Below are positions 55,234 to 62,851 of a stretch of DNA of 64,000 nt, in pieces. Source of the DNA: Flavobacteriales bacterium (lineage in GTDB: Bacteria > Bacteroidota > Bacteroidia > Flavobacteriales_D > Sanyastnellaceae); assembly GCA_947466425.1 (NCBI GenBank), contig CANIBZ010000003.1:47996-111995 (forward strand), read 5' to 3'. Numbering within the stretch: the stretch's first letter is position 1; each line of letters begins with the position of its first letter. Both the position numbers and the translations under genes were made by a program. The notes beneath the pieces are model-generated. The model had not been told where the DNA came from, did not search any database, and was given only the letters and a program-made list of their open reading frames with translations.

Positions 55234-56445
55234 ATGAAAGAAGAATTTTTACATTTCGTTTGGCGAACACAGTCGTTCACCCAACTGCCTTTGACAACAA
55301 CAGATGGCAATGTTGTACAGGTTGAATACCCCGGTTTTTTAAACCGACATGCGGGACCAGATTTCATGGATGCGCGGGTTCAAATCGGAGACGTTCTTTG
55401 GTGCGGACCGGTTGAACTGCATTTGAAATCATCGGATTGGTTGCTTCATGGGCACACGGGTGATTCGAGATATGACAATGTGATTCTTCACGTTGTTTAT
55501 GAAATGGATAAGCAAATACCTGCAAACGTTCCAATTCTCGAATTGAAAAATCATATTATCGAAGGTCAATGGGAAACCGTTCAGCAATGGAAGAATGTTC
55601 AGGACCATATTCCTTGTGGTGGCAATTTCGGCGACTTGCGAAGTGTTGTTCGAACAAATTGGATGAACCGCATGGCGGTTGAGCGTTTAGAAAAAAGAGT
55701 TTCCGAGTGGCGCAGCAGATCGATGGAGCTGAATGGAGATCTTTTGCAGTTGTTTTACGAAAAGTTTTTCAGAGCGTTTGGTTTTGGATTGAACGGAGAG
55801 TTGTTTGAGCAGGTAGCTGCGCGCTTTACTTTTCGCAGTTCACTCAGACTGATGGATGAACCAGAATTGTTAAAAGCGGTATTGCTTCAGATGTTCGGGT
55901 TCGAGTCCGCGCGGTCGAAAGCGGTTGTTTGGAAAAAGGCGTCCGCCCTTATTGAAGCAAATGAATGGAGTCTCTTAAGATCACAAGCCCTGAACACAGG
56001 AAAAATCCGTCCGAAGAGAAGCAACAAAGTTCGGATTGAGCAATTAGCCGATGAACTTCCTCAAATCTCGCTTTGGTGGAATATGATTTTTAACAAAGCC
56101 GAAATGAAAGAATGGAAATTGGAGCTCTATAAAAAAGGGAGAATAAATCCATTGTTCGGTCATCTAGCCGTTAATGTGTTTGCGCCATTGTTGTTTTTTC
56201 TTCATGAAAGAAAAATGGATGAGTCCTACGCGGAAAGGGCACTTGAGTTATTGGAGTTGATTCCGCTTGAAGACAATCGAATTACTCGTTTGTGGAAAAT
56301 TCATGATGTTGTTGGAACCAATGCCCTCGAATCTCAAGGCTTAATTCATTTGTATAGTGTGTACTGCGAATCAAGAAAATGTCTAAATTGCGCTCTAGGA
56401 GCAGAAAAGTTGAAACAAAATGAATTTGATGAAGTCCTTATTTGA
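55234..56445 (+). CDS. DUF2851 family protein
   Basis: 403 residues. The N-terminal half is conserved in many Bacteroidota: MKEEFLHFVWRTQSFTQLPLTTTDGNVVQVEYPGFLNRHAGPDFMDARVQIGDVLWCGPVELHLKSSDWLLHGHTGDSRYDNVILHVVYEMD, with a P-x-FxxARV...W.G.VE.H...SDW.....H..D..YDNVILHVV pattern that resembles a nuclease-like or beta-sandwich fold. The C-terminal half is helical with ERALELLELIPLEDNRITRLW, then a short Cys-containing end (CESRKCLNCALG). No signal peptide, so cytosolic. Function unknown. Its end overlaps the PspC-domain gene by 26 bases, a pairing I recognise from related genomes. Confidence 0.88.
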   Translation: MKEEFLHFVWRTQSFTQLPLTTTDGNVVQVEYPGFLNRHAGPDFMDARVQIGDVLWCGPVELHLKSSDWLLHGHTGDSRYDNVILHVVYEMDKQIPANVPILELKNHIIEGQWETVQQWKNVQDHIPCGGNFGDLRSVVRTNWMNRMAVERLEKRVSEWRSRSMELNGDLLQLFYEKFFRAFGFGLNGELFEQVAARFTFRSSLRLMDEPELLKAVLLQMFGFESARSKAVVWKKASALIEANEWSLLRSQALNTGKIRPKRSNKVRIEQLADELPQISLWWNMIFNKAEMKEWKLELYKKGRINPLFGHLAVNVFAPLLFFLHERKMDESYAERALELLELIPLEDNRITRLWKIHDVVGTNALESQGLIHLYSVYCESRKCLNCALGAEKLKQNEFDEVLI

Positions 56446-56656
56446 TTTTTGCGAACTTCGATTTTTCGGGGTGTGCGATGCTTTAGGGAAAAAACTCGAT
56501 ATGAATTCAAATCGAATTCGGCTTTCATTTGTCTATCTATCCTTTCTGACCTTTGGCTCTCCCATTGTCATCTATTTGGTTCTTCATTTTTGGCAAAAGC
56601 ATTCATTAGCTGGTTTTCGCCTTCGGAAAAAGAATAGGATATGGGAGTTGGACTAA
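56420..56656 (+). CDS. small PspC-domain membrane protein
   Basis: 78 residues. The short basic/hydrophobic N-terminus (FDFCELRFFGVCDALGKKLDMNSNRIRLSFVYLSF) resembles the PspC pattern: FGVC-x-LG..., a helix with IR-x-x-F, then one membrane segment (about 38-62: LSFLTFGSPIVIYLVLHFWQ). PspC proteins sit in the inner membrane and in enterobacteria belong to the phage shock response. The start may be ATG 56420 or ATG 56429; both overlap the DUF2851 gene. The overlap suggests a functional pair of unknown role. Confidence 0.72.
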   Translation: MNLMKSLFDFCELRFFGVCDALGKKLDMNSNRIRLSFVYLSFLTFGSPIVIYLVLHFWQKHSLAGFRLRKKNRIWELD

Positions 56657-56684
56657 CTTTTTTCTAAGCTATTCCATTGAAAGC

Positions 56685-56714
56685 TTGGAAGTTTGAAAGT
56701 TTTTCGTACTTTTG
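56685..56714 (+). promoter_or_regulatory. promoter of rpsF-rpsR-rplI
   Basis: TTG at 56685-56687, 19-base spacer, TACTTTTG at 56707-56714, followed by CCGT: exact consensus. The predicted leader is about 21 bases. Confidence 0.87.
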
Positions 56715-56739
56715 CCGTCCATTTTAAAATCAATATATC

Positions 56740-57096
56740 ATGAATCGTTACGAAACTGTTTTCATTTTGACTCCCGTGCTGTCTGATGATCAGGCGGCGG
56801 AAACAGTAGACAAGTTCAAAAAGTTTCTGAAAGGAAAAGGTGCTTCGATTAAACACGAAGAGAACTGGGGCCTCCGCAAATTGGCCTACCCAATTCAGAA
56901 AAAATCAACTGGTTTCTACTATCTAATGGAGTTTGAAGCTGCTGGAGATGTTATTGGCGTTTTAGAAACTGAATTCCGTCGCGACGAGCGCGTTATTCGC
57001 TTCTTAACTACAGTAATGGATAAATTCCACTTGGAATATTCAGAAAGCCGCAGAAACAAATTAAAAGAAAAGAAAGCCGCTGCTAAAGAGGCATAA
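56740..57096 (+). CDS. rpsF: 30S ribosomal protein S6 (bS6)
   Basis: 118 residues. S6 forms a dimer with S18 on the 30S platform. Recognised by [67 protein letters not shown] and [19 protein letters not shown], then a basic tail. In Flavobacterium johnsoniae ribosomes, bS6, bS18 and bS21 together sequester the anti-Shine-Dalgarno end of 16S rRNA (established). rpsR follows after 18 bases. The start lacks a Shine-Dalgarno. Confidence 0.98.
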   Translation: MNRYETVFILTPVLSDDQAAETVDKFKKFLKGKGASIKHEENWGLRKLAYPIQKKSTGFYYLMEFEAAGDVIGVLETEFRRDERVIRFLTTVMDKFHLEYSESRRNKLKEKKAAAKEA

Positions 57097-57114
57097 CCTA
57101 AAAAAATTGAACCC

Positions 57115-57381
57115 ATGAGCGATAATTCAGAAATCCGCTACCTCAATCCAATTGATATTGAAACCAAGCAAGCAAAGTATTGCCGTTTCAAGAAATCAGG
57201 TATCAAATACATCGACTACAAAGACGGTGACTTCTTATTGAAGTTATGCAACGAGCAAGGAAAAATCCTTCCACGTCGTCTTACTGGAACTTCGTTGAAA
57301 TACCAACGTAAAGTTTCTCAAGCAATTAAAAAGGCGCGTCACTTGGCATTAATGCCATACGTAGCTGACATGTTGAAATAA
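57115..57381 (+). CDS. rpsR: 30S ribosomal protein S18 (bS18)
   Basis: 88 residues. S18 partners bS6 on the platform near the 3' end of 16S rRNA. Motifs: [65 protein letters not shown], where RRLTGTSxKxQRxxxxAIKxARxxALxPY is the family signature. It carries only one cysteine in the zinc-type position (YCRF), i.e. the zinc-free form. It lies between rpsF and rplI; the 17-base gap to rplI carries a strong Shine-Dalgarno. Confidence 0.98.
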   Translation: MSDNSEIRYLNPIDIETKQAKYCRFKKSGIKYIDYKDGDFLLKLCNEQGKILPRRLTGTSLKYQRKVSQAIKKARHLALMPYVADMLK

Positions 57382-57384
57382 ATT

Positions 57385-57391
57385 AAGGAGG
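57385..57391 (+). promoter_or_regulatory. canonical Shine-Dalgarno before rplI
   Basis: AAGGAGG, a 7-base match to the anti-Shine-Dalgarno, with an optimal 7-base spacing to the rplI ATG at 57399. It stands outside the rpsR coding sequence, 3 bases after its stop. Nearly every other start in this window lacks such a site. Confidence 0.85.
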
Positions 57392-57398
57392 ACTAGTC

Positions 57399-57845
57399 AT
57401 GCAAATTATACTAAAAGAAAACATTGAGAAATTAGGAGCTAAAGACGAGATCGTAGCAGTGAAAGCTGGTTATGCTCGTAACTACCTAATCCCAAGAGGA
57501 TACGCGGTTCCTGCAACAGATTCAGCATTGAAAATGCACGCAGAGAACTTGAAGCAACGTGCTCACAAGGAAACGAAAATTTTGGCTGAAGCGCAAGCAA
57601 CTGCTGAAAAGATTGCTTCTGTAAGCATTAAGTTGGTTACTAAAGCTTCTGATACCGGAAAAATCTTCGGTAGCATCAACACGATTCAACTTTCGGAAGC
57701 ATTAGCGAAAGAAGGTTATGCAATCGACAGAAAGAGCATTAGCATCTCTGAAGAGCACATTAAGAACTTAGGTACTTATGAGGCTCGTGTGAAATTACAC
57801 AAAGAGGTAAGTGCTACGTTCAACTTCGAAGTTGTAGGCGAATAA
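57399..57845 (+). CDS. rplI: 50S ribosomal protein L9 (bL9)
   Basis: 148 residues. L9 has two domains joined by a long helix and protrudes from the L1 stalk base; it limits frameshifting in other bacteria. The N-terminal domain (MQIILKENIEKLGAKDEIVAVKAGYARNYLIPRGYAVPAT) carries the conserved GYARNYLIPxGxA, and the C-terminal domain includes KIFGSINTIQLSEALAKEGYAIDRKSISI. It is the third gene of rpsF-rpsR-rplI and has the only strong extragenic Shine-Dalgarno noticed here. A terminator follows. Confidence 0.98.
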   Translation: MQIILKENIEKLGAKDEIVAVKAGYARNYLIPRGYAVPATDSALKMHAENLKQRAHKETKILAEAQATAEKIASVSIKLVTKASDTGKIFGSINTIQLSEALAKEGYAIDRKSISISEEHIKNLGTYEARVKLHKEVSATFNFEVVGE

Positions 57846-57866
57846 ATAGCATATAAGTTATTCTTG

Positions 57867-57893
57867 AAAAGGTCCGATTTCGGACCTTTTTTT
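57867..57893 (+). terminator. intrinsic terminator after rplI
   Basis: Stem AAAAGGTCCG / CGGACCTTTT with loop ATTT followed by TTT (seven T in all). The T-tract leads into TTG at 57892-57894, the probable -33 element of uvrB. Confidence 0.9.
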
Positions 57894-57921
57894 GTACCTC
57901 AGTTTTTCTAATCTAAATTCG
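57892..57921 (+). promoter_or_regulatory. candidate promoter of uvrB
   Basis: TTG at 57892-57894, 19-base spacer, TAAATTCG at 57914-57921 (one mismatch to TAnnTTTG). The -7 element ends 5 bases before the uvrB ATG at 57927, so the mRNA would have a leader of about 2 bases. Confidence 0.6.
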
Positions 57922-57926
57922 CTCGT

Positions 57927-59963
57927 ATGCAATTCAAATTGATAACAGACTTCACGCCTGGAGGTGACCAACCTGCGGCTATTCACGATTTGGTGAAGGG
58001 GTTAAATGAAAATGAAAAGTATCAAACATTGCTTGGTGTTACAGGAAGTGGTAAGACATTTACCATTGCCAATGTCATAGAGCAAACCCAGCGACCAACC
58101 ATAATTCTTAGTCATAACAAGACGTTGGCGGCACAATTGTATTCCGAGTTTAAGCAGTTCTTTCCCGATAATTTAGTAGAGTATTTCGTAAGCTATTACG
58201 ACTACTATCAGCCAGAGGCTTATTTACCGGTTACCAATACTTATATCGAGAAGGATCTCAGTATAAACAAGGAAATTGAAAAGCTTCGTCTAGCTGCGAC
58301 CAGCGCATTGTTAAGTGGAAGGCGCGATGTCATTGTGGTCGCGAGCATTTCTTGCATATACGGCATAGGTAACCCGCAGGAATTTCATAAAAGTGTTATT
58401 CCAATTCATGTCGGCATGAAACTGAGTCGACAATCGTTTTTGTATAAGTTAGTAGAGTCGCTCTACAGCAGAACAAATGCAGAACTAGAACGCGGAATGT
58501 TTCGAGTGAAAGGCGATACGGTAGATATTTTCTTGGCTTATGCCGACTACGCTTTGCGCGTAGTGTTTTTCGGGAATGAAATAGAGAGTATCAAGATGTT
58601 GGATCCCGTGCTCGGAAAGACATCCACATCTTTCGACCAGACAACAGTTTTTCCAGCGAACTTATTTGTAACGTCTAAAGAGACGCTGCACGATGCCATC
58701 TGGCAGATACAACAAGACATGGTTGTACAAACCACCAATTTCAACAAAGAAGGAAAATCGTTAGAAGCGAAACGCTTAGAGGAGCGAGTGAACTACGATA
58801 TTGAAATGATGAAAGAACTGGGGTATTGCTCGGGTATTGAAAACTATTCGCGTTATTTCGATAGAAGACAAGCAGGGGAGCGGCCGTTCTGTTTATTGGA
58901 TTATTTCCCCAATGATTTTTTAATGGTCATTGATGAGAGTCACGTTGCGGTTCCTCAAGTGGGAGCCATGTTTGGAGGAGACCGTTCTAGAAAAGTGAAT
59001 CTCATTGAGCACGGATTCCGACTCATTTCAGCCATGGATAATCGTCCGCTAACCTTTGATGAATTTGAGTCAATTCAGAATCAAGTCATATTCGTTTCAG
59101 CAACACCCGCCGATTTTGAATTGCGCAAGACGGAAGGGGTAGTCATCGAACAAGTGGTTCGTCCTACTGGTTTGTTAGATCCACCTATCGAAGTTCGTCC
59201 TTCCTTAAATCAAGTAGATGATTTAATGAATGAAATTCAGAAAACGATTGATGCAAATGAACGAGTTCTCGTTACAACGTTAACCAAGCGTATGGCGGAA
59301 GAGCTTCATAAATATCTCGAGCGAATGAATGTGAAATGCAGGTACATTCACAGTGAGGTAAACACACTCGAGCGGATTAACATTTTAGCACAGCTTCGCG
59401 AAGGCGAAATAGATGTGCTCATTGGAGTGAATTTGTTGAGAGAGGGATTGGATCTTCCGGAAGTAAGTCTTGTTGCCATTTTAGATGCCGACAAAGAAGG
59501 TTTTTTAAGGAATAGAAGATCTCTTACACAAACGGCAGGAAGGGCTGCGCGTAATATTCATGGTAGGGTAATTTTATATGCCGATAAAATAACGGGCAGC
59601 ATGGCACAGACCATAGATGAAACAGAGCGCAGAAGACAGAAGCAAATGGAATTTAATACGCTGAATGGAATTGAACCCACGCAGATTGTGAAGCACAAAT
59701 CCTCCATTCTTCGTCAGGCCAGCGATATCCTTGAAATGAAACCGCGCATGTATTCCGAAGGAGATTTTTCAAGGCCATCCATTGCCGCAGATCCTGTTAT
59801 GGCAAATTGGGGAGAAAAGGAAATTCAAAAGGCAATGTCTGCTTCCAGGCGCAAAATGGAAAAAGCGGCAGAGAATTTGGAATTCATGGAAGCCGCTCAA
59901 TACAGAGATGAGATGAAGGCCTTAGAAGAACGATTAACAGAACTAAATTCGAATCCATTATGA
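57927..59963 (+). CDS. uvrB: excinuclease ABC subunit B
   Basis: 678 residues. UvrB is the damage-verifying helicase of nucleotide excision repair. Walker A is GVTGSGKTF at 37-45; the beta-hairpin that opens the helix is YYDYYQPEAY at 90-99; the helicase DEAD-like box is VIDESHVAVPQ; motif VI lies in QTAGRAARN. The C-terminal UVR motif (about 640-672: KAAENLEFMEAAQYRDEMKALEERL) docks UvrC. Full length. Its stop region overlaps the following lipoprotein gene by 4 bases. Confidence 0.97.
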   Translation: MQFKLITDFTPGGDQPAAIHDLVKGLNENEKYQTLLGVTGSGKTFTIANVIEQTQRPTIILSHNKTLAAQLYSEFKQFFPDNLVEYFVSYYDYYQPEAYLPVTNTYIEKDLSINKEIEKLRLAATSALLSGRRDVIVVASISCIYGIGNPQEFHKSVIPIHVGMKLSRQSFLYKLVESLYSRTNAELERGMFRVKGDTVDIFLAYADYALRVVFFGNEIESIKMLDPVLGKTSTSFDQTTVFPANLFVTSKETLHDAIWQIQQDMVVQTTNFNKEGKSLEAKRLEERVNYDIEMMKELGYCSGIENYSRYFDRRQAGERPFCLLDYFPNDFLMVIDESHVAVPQVGAMFGGDRSRKVNLIEHGFRLISAMDNRPLTFDEFESIQNQVIFVSATPADFELRKTEGVVIEQVVRPTGLLDPPIEVRPSLNQVDDLMNEIQKTIDANERVLVTTLTKRMAEELHKYLERMNVKCRYIHSEVNTLERINILAQLREGEIDVLIGVNLLREGLDLPEVSLVAILDADKEGFLRNRRSLTQTAGRAARNIHGRVILYADKITGSMAQTIDETERRRQKQMEFNTLNGIEPTQIVKHKSSILRQASDILEMKPRMYSEGDFSRPSIAADPVMANWGEKEIQKAMSASRRKMEKAAENLEFMEAAQYRDEMKALEERLTELNSNPL

Positions 59964-60427
59964 ACAAGCACTTAACTATTTTGTCAGCAACACTTGTAAT
60001 GTTGTTGTCTGTTTCATGCAAAAGGAACAAAGAGGTGGCAGCAGTGCCCGTAAAAGATTTTCCAAGTATTGAAAATATTCTTCCCATTCAGTTGCCCGCG
60101 GAAATAAATTACAAAGGGCAATCGGATAATTTTGAAACACTTGAAACGCATCAGGATGGAGGATTTTTAATTGTTAAAGTGGCCTATTCAGGTGGATGCA
60201 ACGAGCATTTTTTCGAAGCATCTTGGGACGAATTATATATGAAAAGCTTACCTCCGCAAGTGAATGTTCGACTTACGCATGTCAACAATGATGATGCTTG
60301 TCGTGCCAGAATTGAAAAGGAGGTAGCCATAGATTTGCGTAAGTTGTTTTTGAATACTCCAAACAATGTAGTTGTTGTTCTAAATGGAAATGTGGAGGGG
60401 AAGATACTAGTGGCCCCAAAGGATTAG
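59960..60427 (+). CDS. small lipoprotein of unknown function
   Basis: 155 residues. The N-terminus MNKHLTILSATLVMLLSVSC is a lipoprotein signal with Cys20. The mature part has GGFLIVKVAYSGGCNEHFFEASWDE, NDDACRARIEKEVAIDLRKLFL and VVVLNGN; two cysteines (in SGGC and DDAC) could form a disulfide. I recognise no domain. The 4-base overlap with uvrB suggests coupled translation, but a link to DNA repair is not implied. Confidence 0.75.
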   Translation: MNKHLTILSATLVMLLSVSCKRNKEVAAVPVKDFPSIENILPIQLPAEINYKGQSDNFETLETHQDGGFLIVKVAYSGGCNEHFFEASWDELYMKSLPPQVNVRLTHVNNDDACRARIEKEVAIDLRKLFLNTPNNVVVVLNGNVEGKILVAPKD

Positions 60428-60507
60428 GAATTCCATTAGCGCTCTTTTTTTTGTTGTTCGGTTTTGAAAAGATTGAATTATCTTCACTTTCGAAACCATA
60501 TAACCTT

Positions 60508-62760
60508 ATGATTAAAAAAATACTTTCTGTTTTTGCCTTTTCGTTTGCATTTGCAGCAATGGCGCAAGTTTCTTTCGGTGGTTTTCCATACAATTGGGAA
60601 GACAAGCACCTAAGTTCACAAATATCGTTCAACACTATGCCAGCCATAGATATGGAGGCGCTAGCTGCTGAAGATGCAGTTGTTGATCAATACAAGGAAG
60701 CTCCTTACCGCTTCGGGTTTGAGCACGAAACAGCTTTCGGTTTGAATCAAGCTTCTTGGAGATCAATTGAAAACGAGAAGAGCATTTGGCAATTCGGAAT
60801 TGAATGTGCTGGAGCAAGAACAATCAATTTGATTTTGGAAGATTTTTATCTTCCAAAGGGCGCTGAGATGTTTATTTGGTCTGCCGATCGTGAGGAGTTT
60901 TTAGGTTCTTTTAACCACAAAAACAATCAAGAATATCGCGTGTTAGCAACATCGATTCTTCAACACGACAAAATAGTGGTTGAAGTTCAAGCAAGCAACG
61001 CAGTAAAAGATCAGGTGTCTTTTGTTATTTCAATGGTTGTTCATGGATACCGTCCGGTATTGATGAATCACTTTGCAGATTTCGATGAAGATCGTGGTCC
61101 ATACGGAACAAGCGGGGCATGCAACAATAACGTGAATTGTGCGGTAGGATCTGCTTGGCAGGTTGAGAAGAAGTCGGTGGGCTTAATTTTAAGTGGTGGA
61201 AGTGCGAGCTGCACAGGCGCTTTAGTGAACAACACTGCGAATGACGGTACTCCTTATTTTTTGACAGCGAATCACTGCTATTCAGCAGGGGCAACCCCAA
61301 GTTGGGTGTTTGTTTTCAATCACGAAACAACTGGTTGCACAGGAACAACTGGTCCAACGAATCAGACAATTTCGGGATGTACATTGAAGGCAAAGAATGC
61401 AGGTAGCGATTTTTGTTTGGTTCAATTAAGTTCAACTCCTCCAGCATCCTACAATGTTCAATACGCAGGTTGGGATGCCACGGATGCAGCAACAGTAACA
61501 TCTGCCACAGGAATACACCATCCATCGGGTGATTTGAAAAAAATATCTTTTGAAAACAATGCGGTTCCGCAAGGAAGCTGGTCGGGTGCTCAAACTTGGC
61601 AGGTTCAGCAGTGGGATGATGGGATTACAGAGGGAGGGTCTTCAGGTTCGCCTTTGTTCGATCAAAACCACAGAATCATTGGTCAATTGTTTGGGGGAGC
61701 TTCTGCTTGCAACGGCTCAACTGAAAACGGACAAGGTGATTCATACGGTCGTTTCGGAATTAGCTGGAACACTGGAAACACAGCCGCAACTCGATTGAAA
61801 GAATGGTTAGATCCAGGTAATACTGGAGCGCTTATCATTGATGGTTATCCAACAGGATCTGTGGCTGTTCAATTAGACGCCTCTGCTGCAAGCATCACAA
61901 ACGTTCCTTCAAACATCTGTGGAAATTCGGTGTCGCCTGTTTTCTCATTGCTGAACAATGGAGCTACGACTTTAACGTCTTGCACCATTCAATACACTGT
62001 AAACGGAGGGTCGGTTCAAACCATAAACTGGACGGGTTCTCTTGCACAATACGCATCGGCTAACGTTAATCTGCCTGCTATTACATTAATAAACGGGACG
62101 AATACTATTGTCGTGACCGTAGTTAATCCGAACGGTTCTGCCGATCAGAATTCAAATAACAACTCTGTTTCTATCTCGTGCAATGCGGTGGTTGGTCCAA
62201 CGGTTACGGTTACGGTAGGTATCACATTCGATAATTATTCGGAAGAAACATCTTGGGAAATTACTCAAAATGGAAACGTACTAGCTTCATCAAATGGGTT
62301 ATATCCTGCCGGAGCTACTTCAATAAGTGAATCGGTATGTCTTGCACCAGGTTGCTATGACTTCACTATTAGCGATGTTTATGGCGATGGTATCTGTTGT
62401 GCTTATGGAAATGGAAGTTATGCAGTATCAGACGCATCAGGAGCTTCATTAGCCGCGGGAGGTACATTCACAACTGCAGAAACAACTAATTTCTGTTTGA
62501 CAGGAAGCGGCGTTGACAGCATGACTGAAACAGCGATTACACTTTATCCAAACCCAGCTCAAAATGAAATTCAATTGATCGGTGCTTTGGCCAACTCTTC
62601 TTTACTTATTATAGACGTTGCCGGAAATGTGGTTGTTTCAACAAAAACATTGAGCGCTAACGTTAAAGTAGATACTTCTTCTTTGGCGAACGGATATTAT
62701 ATTGTTAAGTTGGTTTCTGCTGGGAAAGTAGATTCACTTCCACTAATCATTAAAAAGTAA
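60508..62760 (+). CDS. T9SS-exported trypsin-like serine protease (lysyl endopeptidase-like)
   Basis: 750 residues from MIKKILSVFA; the frame is open further upstream but the signal peptide (AAMAQ, 1-20) starts here. Residues about 20-190 form a beta-sandwich prodomain-like region. The chymotrypsin-fold domain (about 195-440) has H256 in LTANHCYS, D301 in GSDFCLVQL and S379 in EGGSSGSPLFD, with many cysteines, resembling Achromobacter lysyl endopeptidase. Then come a beta-sandwich (about 455-575), a Cys-rich module with CYDFTISDVYGDGIC, and a T9SS type A sorting domain (TLYPNPAQNE to NGYYIVKLVS). Substrate specificity is not readable from the sequence. Confidence 0.88.
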   Translation: MIKKILSVFAFSFAFAAMAQVSFGGFPYNWEDKHLSSQISFNTMPAIDMEALAAEDAVVDQYKEAPYRFGFEHETAFGLNQASWRSIENEKSIWQFGIECAGARTINLILEDFYLPKGAEMFIWSADREEFLGSFNHKNNQEYRVLATSILQHDKIVVEVQASNAVKDQVSFVISMVVHGYRPVLMNHFADFDEDRGPYGTSGACNNNVNCAVGSAWQVEKKSVGLILSGGSASCTGALVNNTANDGTPYFLTANHCYSAGATPSWVFVFNHETTGCTGTTGPTNQTISGCTLKAKNAGSDFCLVQLSSTPPASYNVQYAGWDATDAATVTSATGIHHPSGDLKKISFENNAVPQGSWSGAQTWQVQQWDDGITEGGSSGSPLFDQNHRIIGQLFGGASACNGSTENGQGDSYGRFGISWNTGNTAATRLKEWLDPGNTGALIIDGYPTGSVAVQLDASAASITNVPSNICGNSVSPVFSLLNNGATTLTSCTIQYTVNGGSVQTINWTGSLAQYASANVNLPAITLINGTNTIVVTVVNPNGSADQNSNNNSVSISCNAVVGPTVTVTVGITFDNYSEETSWEITQNGNVLASSNGLYPAGATSISESVCLAPGCYDFTISDVYGDGICCAYGNGSYAVSDASGASLAAGGTFTTAETTNFCLTGSGVDSMTETAITLYPNPAQNEIQLIGALANSSLLIIDVAGNVVVSTKTLSANVKVDTSSLANGYYIVKLVSAGKVDSLPLIIKK

Positions 62761-62788
62761 ATAGAATCACGTCTTTTGTGAATAAATA

Positions 62789-62811
62789 GGGCCGGGTAAC
62801 CGGCCTTTTTT
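62789..62811 (+). terminator. intrinsic terminator after the trypsin-like protease gene
   Basis: GC-rich stem GGCCGG / CCGGCC with loop GTAA followed by TTTTTT. Confidence 0.92.
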
Positions 62812-62851
62812 ATTGGTCGGAGCATGTTGAAAGAGTAATTTCGCAAGACTC

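Noticed and set aside
55128..55367. 80-residue N-terminal extension of the PNGase F-like protein
   Set aside because: It would bury the signal peptide and overlap the divergent DUF2851 gene by over 130 bases.
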